From: Ignelater luminosus
Taxonomy: Eukaryota > Arthropoda > Insecta > Coleoptera > Elateridae
Length of the DNA: 64,000 bases
Assembly: GCA_011009095.1 (NCBI GenBank)
Contig: VTPC01090605.1
Coordinates: 237,473-301,472 of the forward strand
Direction of reading: 5' to 3'
Shown here: positions 36,471 through 47,289 of the stretch, piece by piece
How positions within the stretch are numbered: the stretch's first letter is position 1
Layout: every line of letters starts with the position of its first letter
Made by a program: the position numbers and the translations under genes
Notes under the pieces: model-generated
The model's input: the letters and a program-made list of their open reading frames with translations, nothing else
Databases searched by the model: none
Told to the model about the DNA's origin: nothing

Positions 36471-37423
36471 CATCATCTCCCTGTGAGATCCGAAACAGTG
36501 AAATAAAGTTAAAACAATAACATAAGATGCAATCTGGGTTTTTCGACAACTAATAATTCTTATTGTTGTAGCTTTCATGGAAGAAAACTTTTACAGGACG
36601 CAGAAGATATGTAAACCAAAAATTGTGCGCATATTTCCAGTAAGGAATTCTGTAGGTCTTACTATTATTAAACGATAAATCTCAAACTAATCTTGAAACT
36701 CAGAGACCCAGAGGGTCTTTTCTGTCAAATCCTTAGAATCTTTCAATATTTTTAAATGTGAGAACCAAATTTACTCTTAAATATCCAAGTGTTCTTTTTG
36801 TTTCCTATTGGATTTTTATATATTCTGTGAGATTCAAATAGATAGTAGTTGGTGCTCAAAATTACAACTTGCCGATCTTTTAAGGTTTTGAGCTAGTGAA
36901 GTGGAATACTTTTCATAAAGAAGAGACTCATTGTGAACTGCTAGTTGGCTTGATTTTATCATAATAGGCGTACAATCCTGACAGAAACTTTCAAATAGAG
37001 ACTTTTGAAGGAAGCTATTGTGCTTTATATTTGCATTTCTGAAGTAGGCAGACAGAAAGAAAGCACTAAAAGCCACATAATTCTTACAATTATAAACTAG
37101 AGATAGCACAATTCTCATCATTGACTCTTCTGGTTACATTGAAATTTATTTATTTTACGTACTTCTGCCCACAATGCTGTTTTAACATACTTCGACTTTA
37201 GTAAAAAATGTATTTAGCTTGTAGGAGCAAAGTTTAGAAGCAATAAAAAAAGGAATTAGATTCCCTCTTTAATCAAAACGTAAAAGTTGTTTAAGATTTA
37301 TTTGCAGGCGGCCAGTTACCAATTCTTGGATTTCTAACTCTTGAAAATAGCGTGTAGAAGAGGACGCCTGAAAACACATTCATCAAGAAAAGTTACTGTG
37401 AGATTTAAGAAAATTTTGATAAA
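36471..37423. other. AT-rich stretch, no gene recognised
   Basis: A minus-strand frame of 95 codons (36,834-37,121) matches nothing I recognise. Otherwise plain AT-rich DNA up to the RTE 5' truncation point. Confidence 0.5.
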
Positions 37424-38982
37424 CAAAAGATTCACATAATATCCGTATACACACCGCAGGCGGGAAGATAAAACATAGATAAAGAAAGAGAGAGATTATA
37501 CCATACACTCCAGTATCTGTTAAATATCTTCCCTATCAATGAAAGAACCATAATTGTAGGAAACCTTAATGCAAGAATAGGGGATAACATTATACTAGGA
37601 ATTAAACAATAAGACACAACGAAGGAACGGTAAACCAGAACGGACATGAACTAATACAATTCTGTGTATTAAACGAGCTAATGATAAACAACACGATCTA
37701 CAACCCTCATTCGCAGCAGAAGACAACATTCACCAACACAAGAGGACAAAGCTCAATGATAGATTACGTCATCACCAACAAGACTATACATCCTAAAGAA
37801 ATACTAGATGTAAGAAGACGTAGGGTCGCATCATGGACTTGTTCTCTGCAAAGCAAAACTTGAAAACATACCCCTAAAATCACAGCCACTCTTTGAAGAA
37901 AAACTCAATATCGAAAGTATAAAGCACCCGTCTACACAACTATTGAACAAAAACAGGCTGAAGCAGAAATCGGAGGAAGAAAATGCCACACGTGACACAA
38001 CAGCAGAAGAAATGGGGGAGGCACTGAGACTGAAGATCACAAAATCAGCAGAAGAAGCCTTGGGAAAACGAAAGGTAAAAAAAATAAAACTAAAACACGA
38101 ACTTTCTGGTTCGACGAAGACAAAAGTTTGTACTAACAAGGGACAATAGGATCCAGTTAGAATAAACATAGGAATTCGTCAGGGAGATTCCCTAAGCCCA
38201 TTCCTCTTTAATCTAGTAATGAACAAGCTCATAGAAAGCTTAAGAAATCTGCAGGACTACGGGATAGAGAACAACAACGTAAATGTTATATGTTACGCAA
38301 ACGACGCAATGTCAATTGCAAAAGATGAAGATTCGTTACAAAGACTCCTACATCGATTGAACACAAGTAGATCCTCGGGCAAAACAAAATCGATGACGAT
38401 ATCGAAGAAACCGATAAGATGCAAGTTGGAGATAGATGGAAGATCGATGGAACAGGTAATGAAATTATAACCTGAAATCAGAAATCCACACTCAAATCAC
38501 GAAAACAACACGAATTGCGGGGTGCCTGAATGACACGATATGGCGAAACAAACATATGAAAAAAGATGGTAAGTTAAAGATTTACAACGCAGCAATACGA
38601 CCTATTCTCACGTACGCCAATGAAACAAAAGCAGAGACAACATATACCAAACAGAAAATGAGAGCAACCAAAATGAAAATACTTTGAGGAATTCAAGGAG
38701 TAACCTTAAGAGACAGGCAAAGAAACGTGATAATAAGAAGAAATTGTCAGTACAGGATGGACAGTAAAATGGCATGGAACGAACATATGGACAGAATGCC
38801 CGAAGATAGATTAGCTAAGATATGTAAACAGTACACCTCAACAACTAGAAGACCACTAGGACGTCCACCAAAACGATGGAAGGAATGCTGAGTAGGCCAG
38901 ACAAACAGGACACAGACCTAGTCAACGGTAATAGAAGAAGAAGAAGAAGAAGAAGAAGAAGAAGAAGAAGAAGAAGAAGAAG
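37424..38982 (+). mobile_element. RTE-type LINE, 5'-truncated, with internal deletion and GAA tail
   Basis: The sequence starts inside the endonuclease (a HIISVYTPQAG-like stretch at 37,435, then VGNLNARIGDN at about 37,558 and SSMIDYVITNKTIHPKEILD at about 37,750). A linker with SAEEALGKRKVKKIKLKHE (about 38,049) follows. RT is entered late: RINIGIRQGDSLSPFLFN (38,161 on), so everything from RT start through box A is deleted at about 38,150. The catalytic box reads YAND (38,294-38,305) instead of YADD. KPIRCKLEIDGRSMEQVMKL and GRPPKRWKEC then close the protein, followed by a GAA repeat (38,934-38,982) cut by the assembly gap. Confidence 0.88.
38934..38982. repeat. GAA microsatellite, tail of the RTE LINE
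   Basis: About sixteen uninterrupted GAA units follow directly on the RTE C-terminal coding sequence. RTE-clade LINEs typically end in short microsatellite-like tails rather than poly-A. The true length is unknown because the run meets a gap. Confidence 0.9.
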
Positions 38983-38992
38983 NNNNNNNNNN
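38983..38992. other. Assembly gap, 10 N
   Basis: Ten N follow the GAA run. A fixed small N count after a microsatellite suggests a gap of unknown real size, so the two sides may not be as close as shown. Confidence 1.
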
Positions 38993-41667
38993 CTATAACA
39001 AATCTTCAGACATTGAATTTGAGTTCAGACCATGCTGGTACATATTCGATAAAATGTTTTAAATTAGGAGACCCAGCTGATGTGAAAGTTTTTTCAAATC
39101 TAGAATGAATAAAATCGGATAATACCAACTAGCTGAACAGATAATAATTAGAATTCTTCGTATCGACAGCACTGAAGATTGCCTATACGCGAAGTATTAC
39201 CTTCCGGCAGGTGCTATACGCTATACGCACTGCAGTTTTCGGTTGTTTTGTATCTTATTATTTTTATACATTAAATGGAATTATAATTTATGAAAGATCG
39301 TAAATCTAATGAGTTCATGATCTATTCGATGAAATTCTTCATCTTTAAAATGTTAAAAACAAATTCTTTGATTTTCCTCAATTAACAAATGATCGATTGT
39401 TCGTTCGGTTTCTACTTCTCACAATATTGTAGATTTATTGGCATTTTTAAATGACCCTAACCTACAGTTACAAGGCCAAAGATTATTTGTGTATTTATGA
39501 CAATAAAATAAAAAATTATTTTCGAAACAATTTTGTTACGTTGAAAAATGAACAACTAAGATCAGCTGATTTTATTAAATATAAAAATAAATTGCACAAA
39601 ATCTCTTTAAGTACACATAACGTTTTATAACTTTAATGTTGAGACCCGCGACACAGCTAAAAAGCTGTGACCTTGTTGGCATCGAGCTTTAATTTCCCAC
39701 ACCTGATTTTTCATTTTATAGTAACAGAATCTGTCCGTTAATTTTTACTTTAAACTTCAGTCTAGAAGATTGCAATAATTACTAATAGAATCAGAAGCTT
39801 TTTGAAATGTAACTTATTTAAAATGTTACTCCATAAATGTAAATCTAATTTCAAAATTTAGATGACAACTGTTTTAAAGCTTTTAGGAAAAGCTCTATGA
39901 AAATCAGTTTTAGATTGAGTTATTTCGATTATAAAAAATTACAGTTCTAATACATAGTCGAACAACTAGCAATATGTAGATGATTTATTACATGGAAGTA
40001 TTAAACATTTATGAAATAAATCTAATAATAGATAGTACAAGCTTTTGTTGAAAAATGATAGATTTTCAATACACAAATTTGTTTTTCTTGTTTCGGTTCT
40101 ATTAATCTAATAAAGAAACGACGGAAAAGTGAACACATCCCTAGCTAAAGTCTGGAATTCCCAAATTAATTTTTATTCGCTTGATTAAATCTGTCATGTT
40201 TTAATATCTCAAAAGTGTAATCAATCATATAGAAATGAAAGTAAAAGCATTTTTTTATGTGATGGCATAACACATAAATGGGTTATGAATTTAAAAAGCT
40301 TCGACATCAGATTATAATTTTGTTCAAAAACATATATATTTTGTCTATAAGGGATGTTCTTCCATTTCCATAAAACATAAAACTCGGTTTCCTTTCCACA
40401 GTAATTTTACTGCCCATATAAGAGACCACATTAAAGCCAATTTCGTACGGGTTGGCGTAGATACGGTTTCCTAAGAATCAATCACAATTTTTCAGTTTAT
40501 GTCTTGAGCTTTTACGTTCGCATTGAAGAAGGAAGGTAATCAATCTCGTGTGCGGTGTTCGACCTCAAAGACCTGTCATCTGTCTGCGTTACGCATGAAG
40601 CGAAATTATCGAAATTATTGCAGTACCCCCATTAGCTACGAAGAATATAACCGATAATGCGTCGTCATAGGCGTGACGATTCAGCCAACAAAAGCTTTTA
40701 GGCCCTTGGGTTTCACAAGCACGTTAATGTCGAAAAATCATTCGTTACGCTCAGTCTTATTACTGCACAGGGAATGGAAGAACGAAAACGAACCAACCGC
40801 AACACTACGATCAAAAACACTTTGTGGAAGCTACTGAAAAAAGTTCAGAATTTAGTTTTTTTTCTATATTTTTGTTTTGGGATAGCTTGAAACTTAAACA
40901 ACGAAAAAACTGACAAATGATATATTTATTAGTGCCAATTTATAAATATTTATGTCTGTAATTACTTAACTTATCTCTTATAAATATTTAAAGTAAATGA
41001 CGTAATCGAATTTAAAACTTTTGAGCTGTTTGCCTTAATAAAACACGAAAGATGCTTTACAAAAATAACTTTAGCTTTAAATGTATCTGCAAAAGGTCAA
41101 ATAGTGATATATTTAAATTATCTAACGTTTAAAAACATTTTATTTAGTACTACAACGGTGTATTGAAGCTTATTAAATTATTATAAATCAACGGAACGTA
41201 TAATGAAAACTCAATTTTAATGATTGCCAGATGTCATGTAACAAAACGATAAATATATTTGCCGGGGCACTGTAAATAACATCAATTTAAATCATAGTAT
41301 TTACTCATTTGAATACCTAATAATTGCTGGTATGTCTATAATAATTACAGTGTGCACAATAGGTCAATTGCTTTGAGCAAGTGAACTTTGAAAGGTGTAA
41401 TTTTGCATTAACAAACTTAAAGAGTTGATTGATTTCCTATTTAAAATTGTTTCGTGAGAGTTAAATTACTACAATTTGATAATCCTTATCCTTGATTCTT
41501 TTCTCAGAGTTCAAGGTAAGGAAATAAAAAAAATGTTTCATGACTATGTAATATTTTGACAATTTTAAAACAAAACCCTTGATGTTATCTTTGTCACATT
41601 TTGTAATTAAAGCCTGAGCAGGTTTTAATCATGAGAACGCTATTCTTGACGTGACGTAATGTAACAC
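38993..41667. other. AT-rich stretch with one CpG-richer island, no gene recognised
   Basis: No open frame of note. A stretch near 40,490-40,810 is richer in GC and CpG than its surroundings, with a mostly open plus frame (for example SRVRCSTSKTCHLSALRMKR), but no family is recognised and a stop interrupts it. The rest is plain AT-rich DNA. Confidence 0.5.
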
Positions 41668-42952
41668 ATGGGCTGAAAAGTCCCAGGCCTAACAAATAGA
41701 TGGCGCTAGTTCTATTGCATTCACCGCTTTTTCAGTTAGTACTAACCTTCAAAAGACAGCTGTTAAAATTTCATGATATTCTATTCATTATTTTGTGAGT
41801 TATTGTGCTAAGAGTGACGCTACTTTTGTTATTTTCAAAACAATGGATCAAAAACAATTTCGTGTTTTAATTTTACACTGCTTCTTGATGGGAAAAAATA
41901 CCGTTCAAGCGAAGCAATGGCTTGAAAAGTGTTATGGGGACTCCGCTCCATCAGAAACAACAATAAAACGTTGGTTTGCTGACTTCAAACGTGGTCGTAG
42001 AGACACCGATGATGCAGAACGCAGTGGACGTCCAAATGAGGCGGTAACACCAGAAAACATCAAAAAAATCCACAAAATCGTTTTGAATGATCGAAAAGTG
42101 AAGTTGCGTGAGTTAGCTGACATCGTAAAGATATCAAAAGAACGTGTTGGCTTTATATTGCATGAGCATTTGACTATGAGAAAGCTCTGCTCAAAGTGGG
42201 TGCCGCGTTTGCTCACTGTTCACCAAAAACAAGAACGTGTTGATGTTTCTGAGCAGTGTTTGGCCATGTTTAAACGTAACAAACCGGAATTTTTGCGTCG
42301 ATATGTGACAATGGATGAAACATGGATCCATCACTTCACTCCGGAATCAAAACGATCGTCATCTGAGTGGACAGCAACTGGTGAACCTCGTCCAAAGCGA
42401 CCGAAAGCACAACAATCGGCTGGAAAGGTTATGGCCTCGGTATTTTGGGATGTGCGTGGTGTAATATTCATCGACTATCTTGAGAAGGGAAATACCATCA
42501 ACAGTGAATATTATATAGCGTTATTGGAGCGTTTGAAGGCCGAAATTGCAAAGAAACGACCGCATATGGCAAAGAAAAAAATTTTGTTTCATCAAGACAA
42601 CGCACCGTGTCACAAGTCAATCAAAACAATGGCAAAACTACATGAATTGAACTTCGAATTGCTCCCACATCCACCGTATTCGCCAGATTTGGCTCCCAGC
42701 GACTACTGGCTGTTCGCAGACCTAAAAAAATGCTTGCCGGTAAGAAATTTCGCTCGAATGAAGAGGTTATCGCTGAAACTGAGACCTATTTTGAGGCAAA
42801 AGATAAATCGTTCTACAAAAGTGGTATTGAAATGTTAGAGCGGCGCTGGAATGATTACGTTGTTCTTGATGGAAATTACGTTGATGAATAAAGCTAACTT
42901 TGAACAAAAAAAACCGTGTTTTCTTTGTTAGGCCTGGGACTTTTCAGCCCAT
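41668..42952 (+). mobile_element. mariner transposon 2, complete, about 1,285 bp
   Basis: Perfect 29-bp inverted ends lie at 41,668-41,696 and 42,924-42,952, beginning ATGGGCTGAAAAGTCCCAGG. TA follows the right end (42,953-42,954: TA); the base pair left of the left end is AC, so the left copy of the target has mutated or the outer bases are offset. One transposase gene fills the middle. The ends and the protein differ clearly from those of mariner 1 at 29,103, so the two are separate lineages. Confidence 0.95.
41843..42891 (+). pseudogene. mariner transposase (D34D), single-base deletion near the C-terminus
   Basis: Same enzyme type as at 29,282 but a different subfamily. The start is set at ATG 41,843 (MDQKQFRVLILHCFLMGKN), where the family protein begins; the open frame extends upstream to 41,795. 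HTH (YGDSAPSETTIKRWFADFKR), linker WVPRLLTVHQK and all catalytic motifs are in one frame: VTMDETW, FHQDNAPCHKS and SPDLAPSDYW, with 34 residues between the second and third Asp. At 42,724-42,730 a run of seven A replaces an expected eight, so the frame leaves the normal C-terminus (KKFRSNEEVIAETETYF) and ends at 42,838 with unrelated residues; the normal stop would be TAA at 42,889-42,891. Only the last 54 codons are affected. Confidence 0.94.
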
Positions 42953-42954
42953 TA

Positions 42955-44255
42955 CAAGCAGGTAGATTGGAAAAGCATCCAATAGAAATCTTACCGGTTT
43001 TGAACGACCATTTTGATTGAACAAACTGACAATTTTTGTTTGGCTGCATTTATCATATACCAATATCTTTACAGTCAAAAACTGCAAATTATGCATAGAC
43101 GTTTACAAGCTGACTACAAATAATCAAAAAGTATGAGAAAGTGTAAAGCATTGAAAGTGAGATGCTACTCTCTAGTCTGTGAGTTGTAGTATTGTTAGTG
43201 ATGAGTAAAGTCATCTAAAGACAAAATCAAAATTCAAAGTCAACTATTAAAAGCCTTTTCAGTTATGGAAAACAAAATGAATATAAATAAACAAAAATTG
43301 TTACCTTTCAAAAGCCAGAACTAGAAAGACTAGACCAGAGGCAAAGCAACGATGGCCTTATCTCCTAAACCACAACATGCACTGCAAAGAAAATTGCTAC
43401 AAATACTACTCGTCGATTCAAGCTGAAAGTCATGCTGTACTCTCCTATCTTGTTGGTGTTGTATCTGATTGTGATCTTCCCAAATGAAATGTTTTTGAAA
43501 GCAAATGAAAATCTGCAAATTATAGACTGTGAAAAGCTTGGCTCACTACACGCTGAAGTCAATAAGATCGAACCGATTACTCTTTCCAAGGTTTAATTAT
43601 TTTAAGTAATGGTGGAAGTTTGACAGATCTTCAGCGTAATCATTTCAAATACATTATCATTGTAGATTTCAACTATCATTGACCGATAAATGTCTACGCG
43701 AATTAGTCAGCGCTTCAAACCCTACTCCCCATTATTTGGGCCTCTAAATGCCAACTCATAGAGTAACCGTCACTTCGGGCAACATAACATCGAACATAGC
43801 AAAGCTGCTCCGTCGTCCGAAGGGTTTAGTGCTAAAAAGATCACCAAATTCTTTTAATAACTAAGAATCCTCATTGGTTACTGATGAAAGTGTGATAAAG
43901 CTGAACTTTCGTTTTAAATTCAGGCCAAAAATCTTCTTAGATGTGGGAATTCATATGAATCAGCATACTTAGACAATTTAATTAATTAGGATCTCTAAAG
44001 ACCAATTACAGAAGATTTTTAAACCAAACTACTAGGAAAAACTGTTTTTGGTGAAAAAGACGCGACAGGGTTCAGTTACTGTTAAATAACTGCGTTTGAA
44101 AAATATTGCATTGCAAAATGTAATGACTGACAACCTCGAAAACATCAAACCAAAAGCACCCATAAATCAGAAATTAATTGATGGAGAAAGTTTTTATTTC
44201 TACCGTAATTATCAAACCAGATTCAAAGTAAGCTTTTATTCGACCTTAATAAATA
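42955..44255. other. AT-rich stretch with one small signal-peptide-like ORF
   Basis: Apart from the small frame at 43,432-43,596, listed separately, nothing was recognised here. No repeats stood out by eye. Confidence 0.45.
43432..43596 (+). CDS. Small ORF, 54 codons, with hydrophobic N-terminus; doubtful
   Basis: ATG at 43,432 opens a frame with a hydrophobic start (MLYSPILLVLYLIVIFP) followed by a polar segment (NEMFLKANENLQIIDCEKLG) and a stop at 43,594-43,596. The N-terminus looks like a signal peptide or membrane anchor. The final AAG before GTTTAA could also be an exon end at a GT donor. I recognise no family. Minus-strand frames of similar length cover the same bases, so it may be chance. 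Confidence 0.15.
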   Translation: MLYSPILLVLYLIVIFPNEMFLKANENLQIIDCEKLGSLHAEVNKIEPITLSKV

Positions 44256-44259
44256 CCAT

Positions 44260-44634
44260 TTAGGCTTTTAGTTTCTTATTTTTCTTCTTTTCCTTCTTTT
44301 TGAACTGCAAAGTATGGATGGTAGAAATATCCACTCCCTCGTGGAGATCGAAGACGCTAAGATTGCTACCAGGTTCCAAGTTGACTATTCGAAAGTGAAA
44401 ATAGGTAGAGAATTGAACAGTCAACAGTTCCACCACAAATTTCATTGTTGGAGCTACAATTCCATTAAAAATCAAAGTCCTGTCTTTGGAATCAATGACA
44501 TATTCAGAAAGGTTTAAATTTACTAGAATCGTATCCACTGGAAACGCGTGGAAACTGACCGAACAGCTTCGTTGTGCCAAAATAGTACACAAATATAAGA
44601 AAATCCAAGTTTGTCGTACCAGGTTATCGCCCAA
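44260..44634 (-). CDS. Hypothetical ORF, 124 codons, minus strand; unassigned
   Basis: The frame runs from ATG 44,634 to a stop at 44,260. It contains alternating hydrophobic and polar stretches (DTILVNLNLSEYVIDSKDRT; VVELLTVQFSTYFHFRIVNL) and ends in a basic run (KKKEKKKNKK). It is long for AT-rich DNA and free of internal stops, but I recognise no domain. A promoter or splice site is not evident. Plus-strand frames overlap it. It could be an old exon, a transposon piece, or chance. Confidence 0.22.
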   Translation of the reverse strand: MGDNLVRQTWIFLYLCTILAQRSCSVSFHAFPVDTILVNLNLSEYVIDSKDRTLIFNGIVAPTMKFVVELLTVQFSTYFHFRIVNLEPGSNLSVFDLHEGVDISTIHTLQFKKKEKKKNKKLKA

Positions 44635-45099
44635 AAAAACTGAGATATGTCACCTTGACTATCATAGACAGCATTCGAAAGTTTAAAGTAAGGCTGGCAA
44701 GGGTGTCAATGTTTCTAGAGCAGCCAAAATTGCAAACCAACAAAAAACTTTTAATGATTTTACATTAAATACTTCTAAATAGTGTTTCAATCCTAGGCGG
44801 TACGAATTATGCTTAATAAGGCTGTTTTTCCTCTAATTGAAAAACGTCACATTTTTGTTTGGGTGTCTATTGAAGAAGCCTCAAACGAAAATGATAAGGT
44901 TGTAAAGTTTCTAATAAACATTTCATCTAAGAAATAAATATGTGTGTTGCACGAAAAGGTCGAAGTCTTCTTGCGCCCTTATTAGTGACTTAACTACCAA
45001 GGTAGCTAGAATTGGTGTCTGGCTCTGGTTTATGTATTATGTCATCGCAATGTCGGCTTTAGAAACTGTTCAGTTTCTCTTCAGCACTTGGAAAGAGAT

Positions 45100-45560
45100 T
45101 AATGGTGGTGGCAGAATGCACATTCATGAAGATGATATATGGAGATGATTAATGGTACAGCTTCGGAAGTCTTCTTGATGGTGGTAAGGTAGTGGGTGCC
45201 CGCAAGGATTTCCTATCAAATCGCTCCGCTCTTTGAGTTATGGATTGTTGAATTAATGGGAGGTGCTGAAGGATTTATGATTTGGTGGAGGTAAAATTTG
45301 TGGAGTATTAAAAGGACTAGTAGCAGTTGGAGATGGTTGATGGAGTTAGAGGTGGATGTTGATGTTAATAGTGGAGGCGAGCGGGTTGGGATTAGAATTT
45401 TTGAATTTTGTAATTGCAGGATGGTGGGTAATACGTAGGAGGAGTGGATTTGGGTAGTTGGAAATTGGGCAAAACGGATTTTTTTAAGAACCTCAACCCC
45501 TCACAGTTTGCGCTGTGAGAGCATTTAGGAGGGGTAGGGATGGGAGAAGGAAAGGGGAGC
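45100..45560. other. G-rich, strand-skewed stretch
   Basis: The plus strand carries many GG and GGTGG/GGAGG runs with little C (for example GGTGGAGG, GGATGGTGGG, GGAGGGGTAGGGATGGGAG). No coding family was recognised; on the minus strand it reads as Pro/Ser-rich short pieces broken by stops. It lies just upstream of a transposase relic. Confidence 0.6.
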
Positions 45561-45609
45561 ACTAATGTGAAGTGAATTGTAAAAGTAATCGGCTAATAGA
45601 TACAAAGCT

Positions 45610-46260
45610 CAAGGTACAGTTTATTCTGAACCCCAATATCTTCGAGAGGTAATCAAGAAGCTAAACTGCTTCCATTCACTTGTCGAGAAGGTCAACAAGC
45701 AATCAAAATCTCGAACCTATAAAGTCAAGTTGACTCCACTGAGGGATGCCAGGGAGAAACAACGAGCGAGGAAGCTCTACGCCAATTTAATCTGGGATTT
45801 TGATTGTGTCTTGATTGGCCAAGGTCGACTTCTGATCTAGAATCTTTAATCGCAAAGGATCAGAAGGAAGAAAAGAAAGATTATTTTCTCCGACAAGACA
45901 TTCCTATATGTGGCATTAAAACTTGTTTCGTCACGAAAACCATAATCAGTCAAAATATTTACAAGGAAAAATGTCTAGAAACACAAATTAAACAGTTTGT
46001 GAAATCCCACAAAAGTTTTTTCCCAAGGAAGCTCAACCCTTGCAAGTGCTTTGAGCTAAAGCCAATAGAAGAATATTAACTAATCGATAGTGAAGCAGAA
46101 ACTTCTGAAGACATCACACAGTCCAATTCCTGTGTGGTACGTGATAGAGACGATGAAGTCAAAAGTAAGCTGTTGGGATTATTAAAATTAGGTTATGTAA
46201 TTTCTTCGTATGTTCTACGCAATAAATACTGTAGTGAAATACCCAAGAAGGTTTGATTTC
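45610..46260 (+). pseudogene. IS630/Tc1-mariner superfamily transposase relic
   Basis: Relatives are cut-and-paste transposases with a DDE-type core. In mixed frames: KVNKQSKSRTYKVKLTPL (about 45,690), REKQRARKLYANLIWDFDCVL (45,752-45,814, shown in two parts: REKQRARKLYAN, LIWDFDCVL), the approach to the first catalytic Asp, where the expected LxDDExY is degraded. The open piece 45,804-46,079 then gives CGIKTCFVTKTIISQNIYKE then KCLETQIKQF (relatives: CGLxSxxFVTTGTINSxIYIKECL) and finally NPCKCFELKPIEEY, the motif carrying the third catalytic acid. The segment with the second Asp (WPDLASCHY in relatives) is missing. No inverted ends were found. Confidence 0.6.
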
Positions 46261-47060
46261 TTCTAAACTGCAAAGGGAGGTCCGAAAAATTGTACGTGAA
46301 TGTTTCCATCTACTATTTAAAGATTTTTATCTATTTAGATATTACTCAATAACCAAAAACTAGTTTATGGCTGTTTTCTTTTGAACTATTCTTTGTGTTT
46401 GTTGTTTTATCTTTTTCAGTTTTTATGTTACCAGAAGATTTTAAATAATGTTTTGTAGTTTATTTAAAATCCCCTAGAAAGTAAACTCATACTTGAAATG
46501 AATTGGAAAAGGAAATAATAAGAATCCATTTGAGAGGCTCAGGATTGTGACCAAAAATAGGCACTGTAGGCGTAATTATTGCTCAATCTGGCCTTAACAA
46601 GTTTATTGATAATATCTATCCGGAGGCAGAAAAATCTACTGCTAGAAATTTGTGAATGGCAAAGTGGTAAGGGATCGTCGGAAGAATTTGAACAAAAAAT
46701 CTTGAGGATGAGTGAACTAAGTCTGCAGGGAGGTGTAGCGTTAATTCATCAACTTTTTCGTTACTTTCTACCTAAATAAAAGTAACACCTTTGGTAGACT
46801 CGGACAGGTCAGTTCGAGCTCTATTTATTCTATTGATAAAAGCAATAAGAGAATCGGTAAAGATCAGAAACTTATTAGAAGCGCAAGAAAGCCATTATGT
46901 AAGTGCTTTCCAGATGGCAAACAGTTTGCCTAAATGGGAGCTACTAGTGGAGTCGAAGAACCAAGTAAACGACTCGTCGGAAGCAAGACATACAAGACAT
47001 ACTAGAGGATTGCATGGGTCGGGTTTTCTTTTTCCAGTCCTGTTTAAAGCTAGAGTTGAA
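46261..47060. other. No gene recognised
   Basis: Short plus-strand frames (46,579-46,779; 46,791-47,132) match no family I recognise. The second runs into the 9-bp-periodic block at 47,085. Confidence 0.4.
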
Positions 47061-47084
47061 TTTTTCGGGTTTACGGCCGATCAA

Positions 47085-47275
47085 TCGGGCCTCTCGGACC
47101 GTTCGATCTTGTCGGGCCTGTCCAGCCGTTGAAGCCTGTCGTGCTATAGGGATCTGTCGGGCCGTCGGGCCTTTTAGACTTCTTCGCTTTTAGGGTTTCT
47201 CTGTCGGGCCATTGGGACCTCTCGAACCATTCGGGCCTTTCAGGCTGTTTGGATCTCTTGGGCTTATGGGGCAGA
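47085..47275 (-). pseudogene. Collagen-like Gly-X-Y stretch (9-bp period), degenerate
   Basis: On the plus strand, variants of TCGGGCC begin at 47,085, 47,094, 47,103, 47,112, 47,121, 47,130, 47,139, 47,148 and 47,157, then, after a one-base slip, at 47,165, and again at 47,204, 47,213, 47,222, 47,231, 47,240, 47,249 and 47,258. A 9-bp period is three codons. On the minus strand this gives Gly-X-Y triplets: GFNGWTGPT, GPRGPI in one frame and KGPNGSRGPNGPTEK in another, with Pro favoured at X. Two frame slips and a stop break it. It could be a decayed collagen exon or a Gly-Pro minisatellite; I cannot decide. Confidence 0.55.
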
Positions 47276-47289
47276 TTTAGAAGTCCGCC

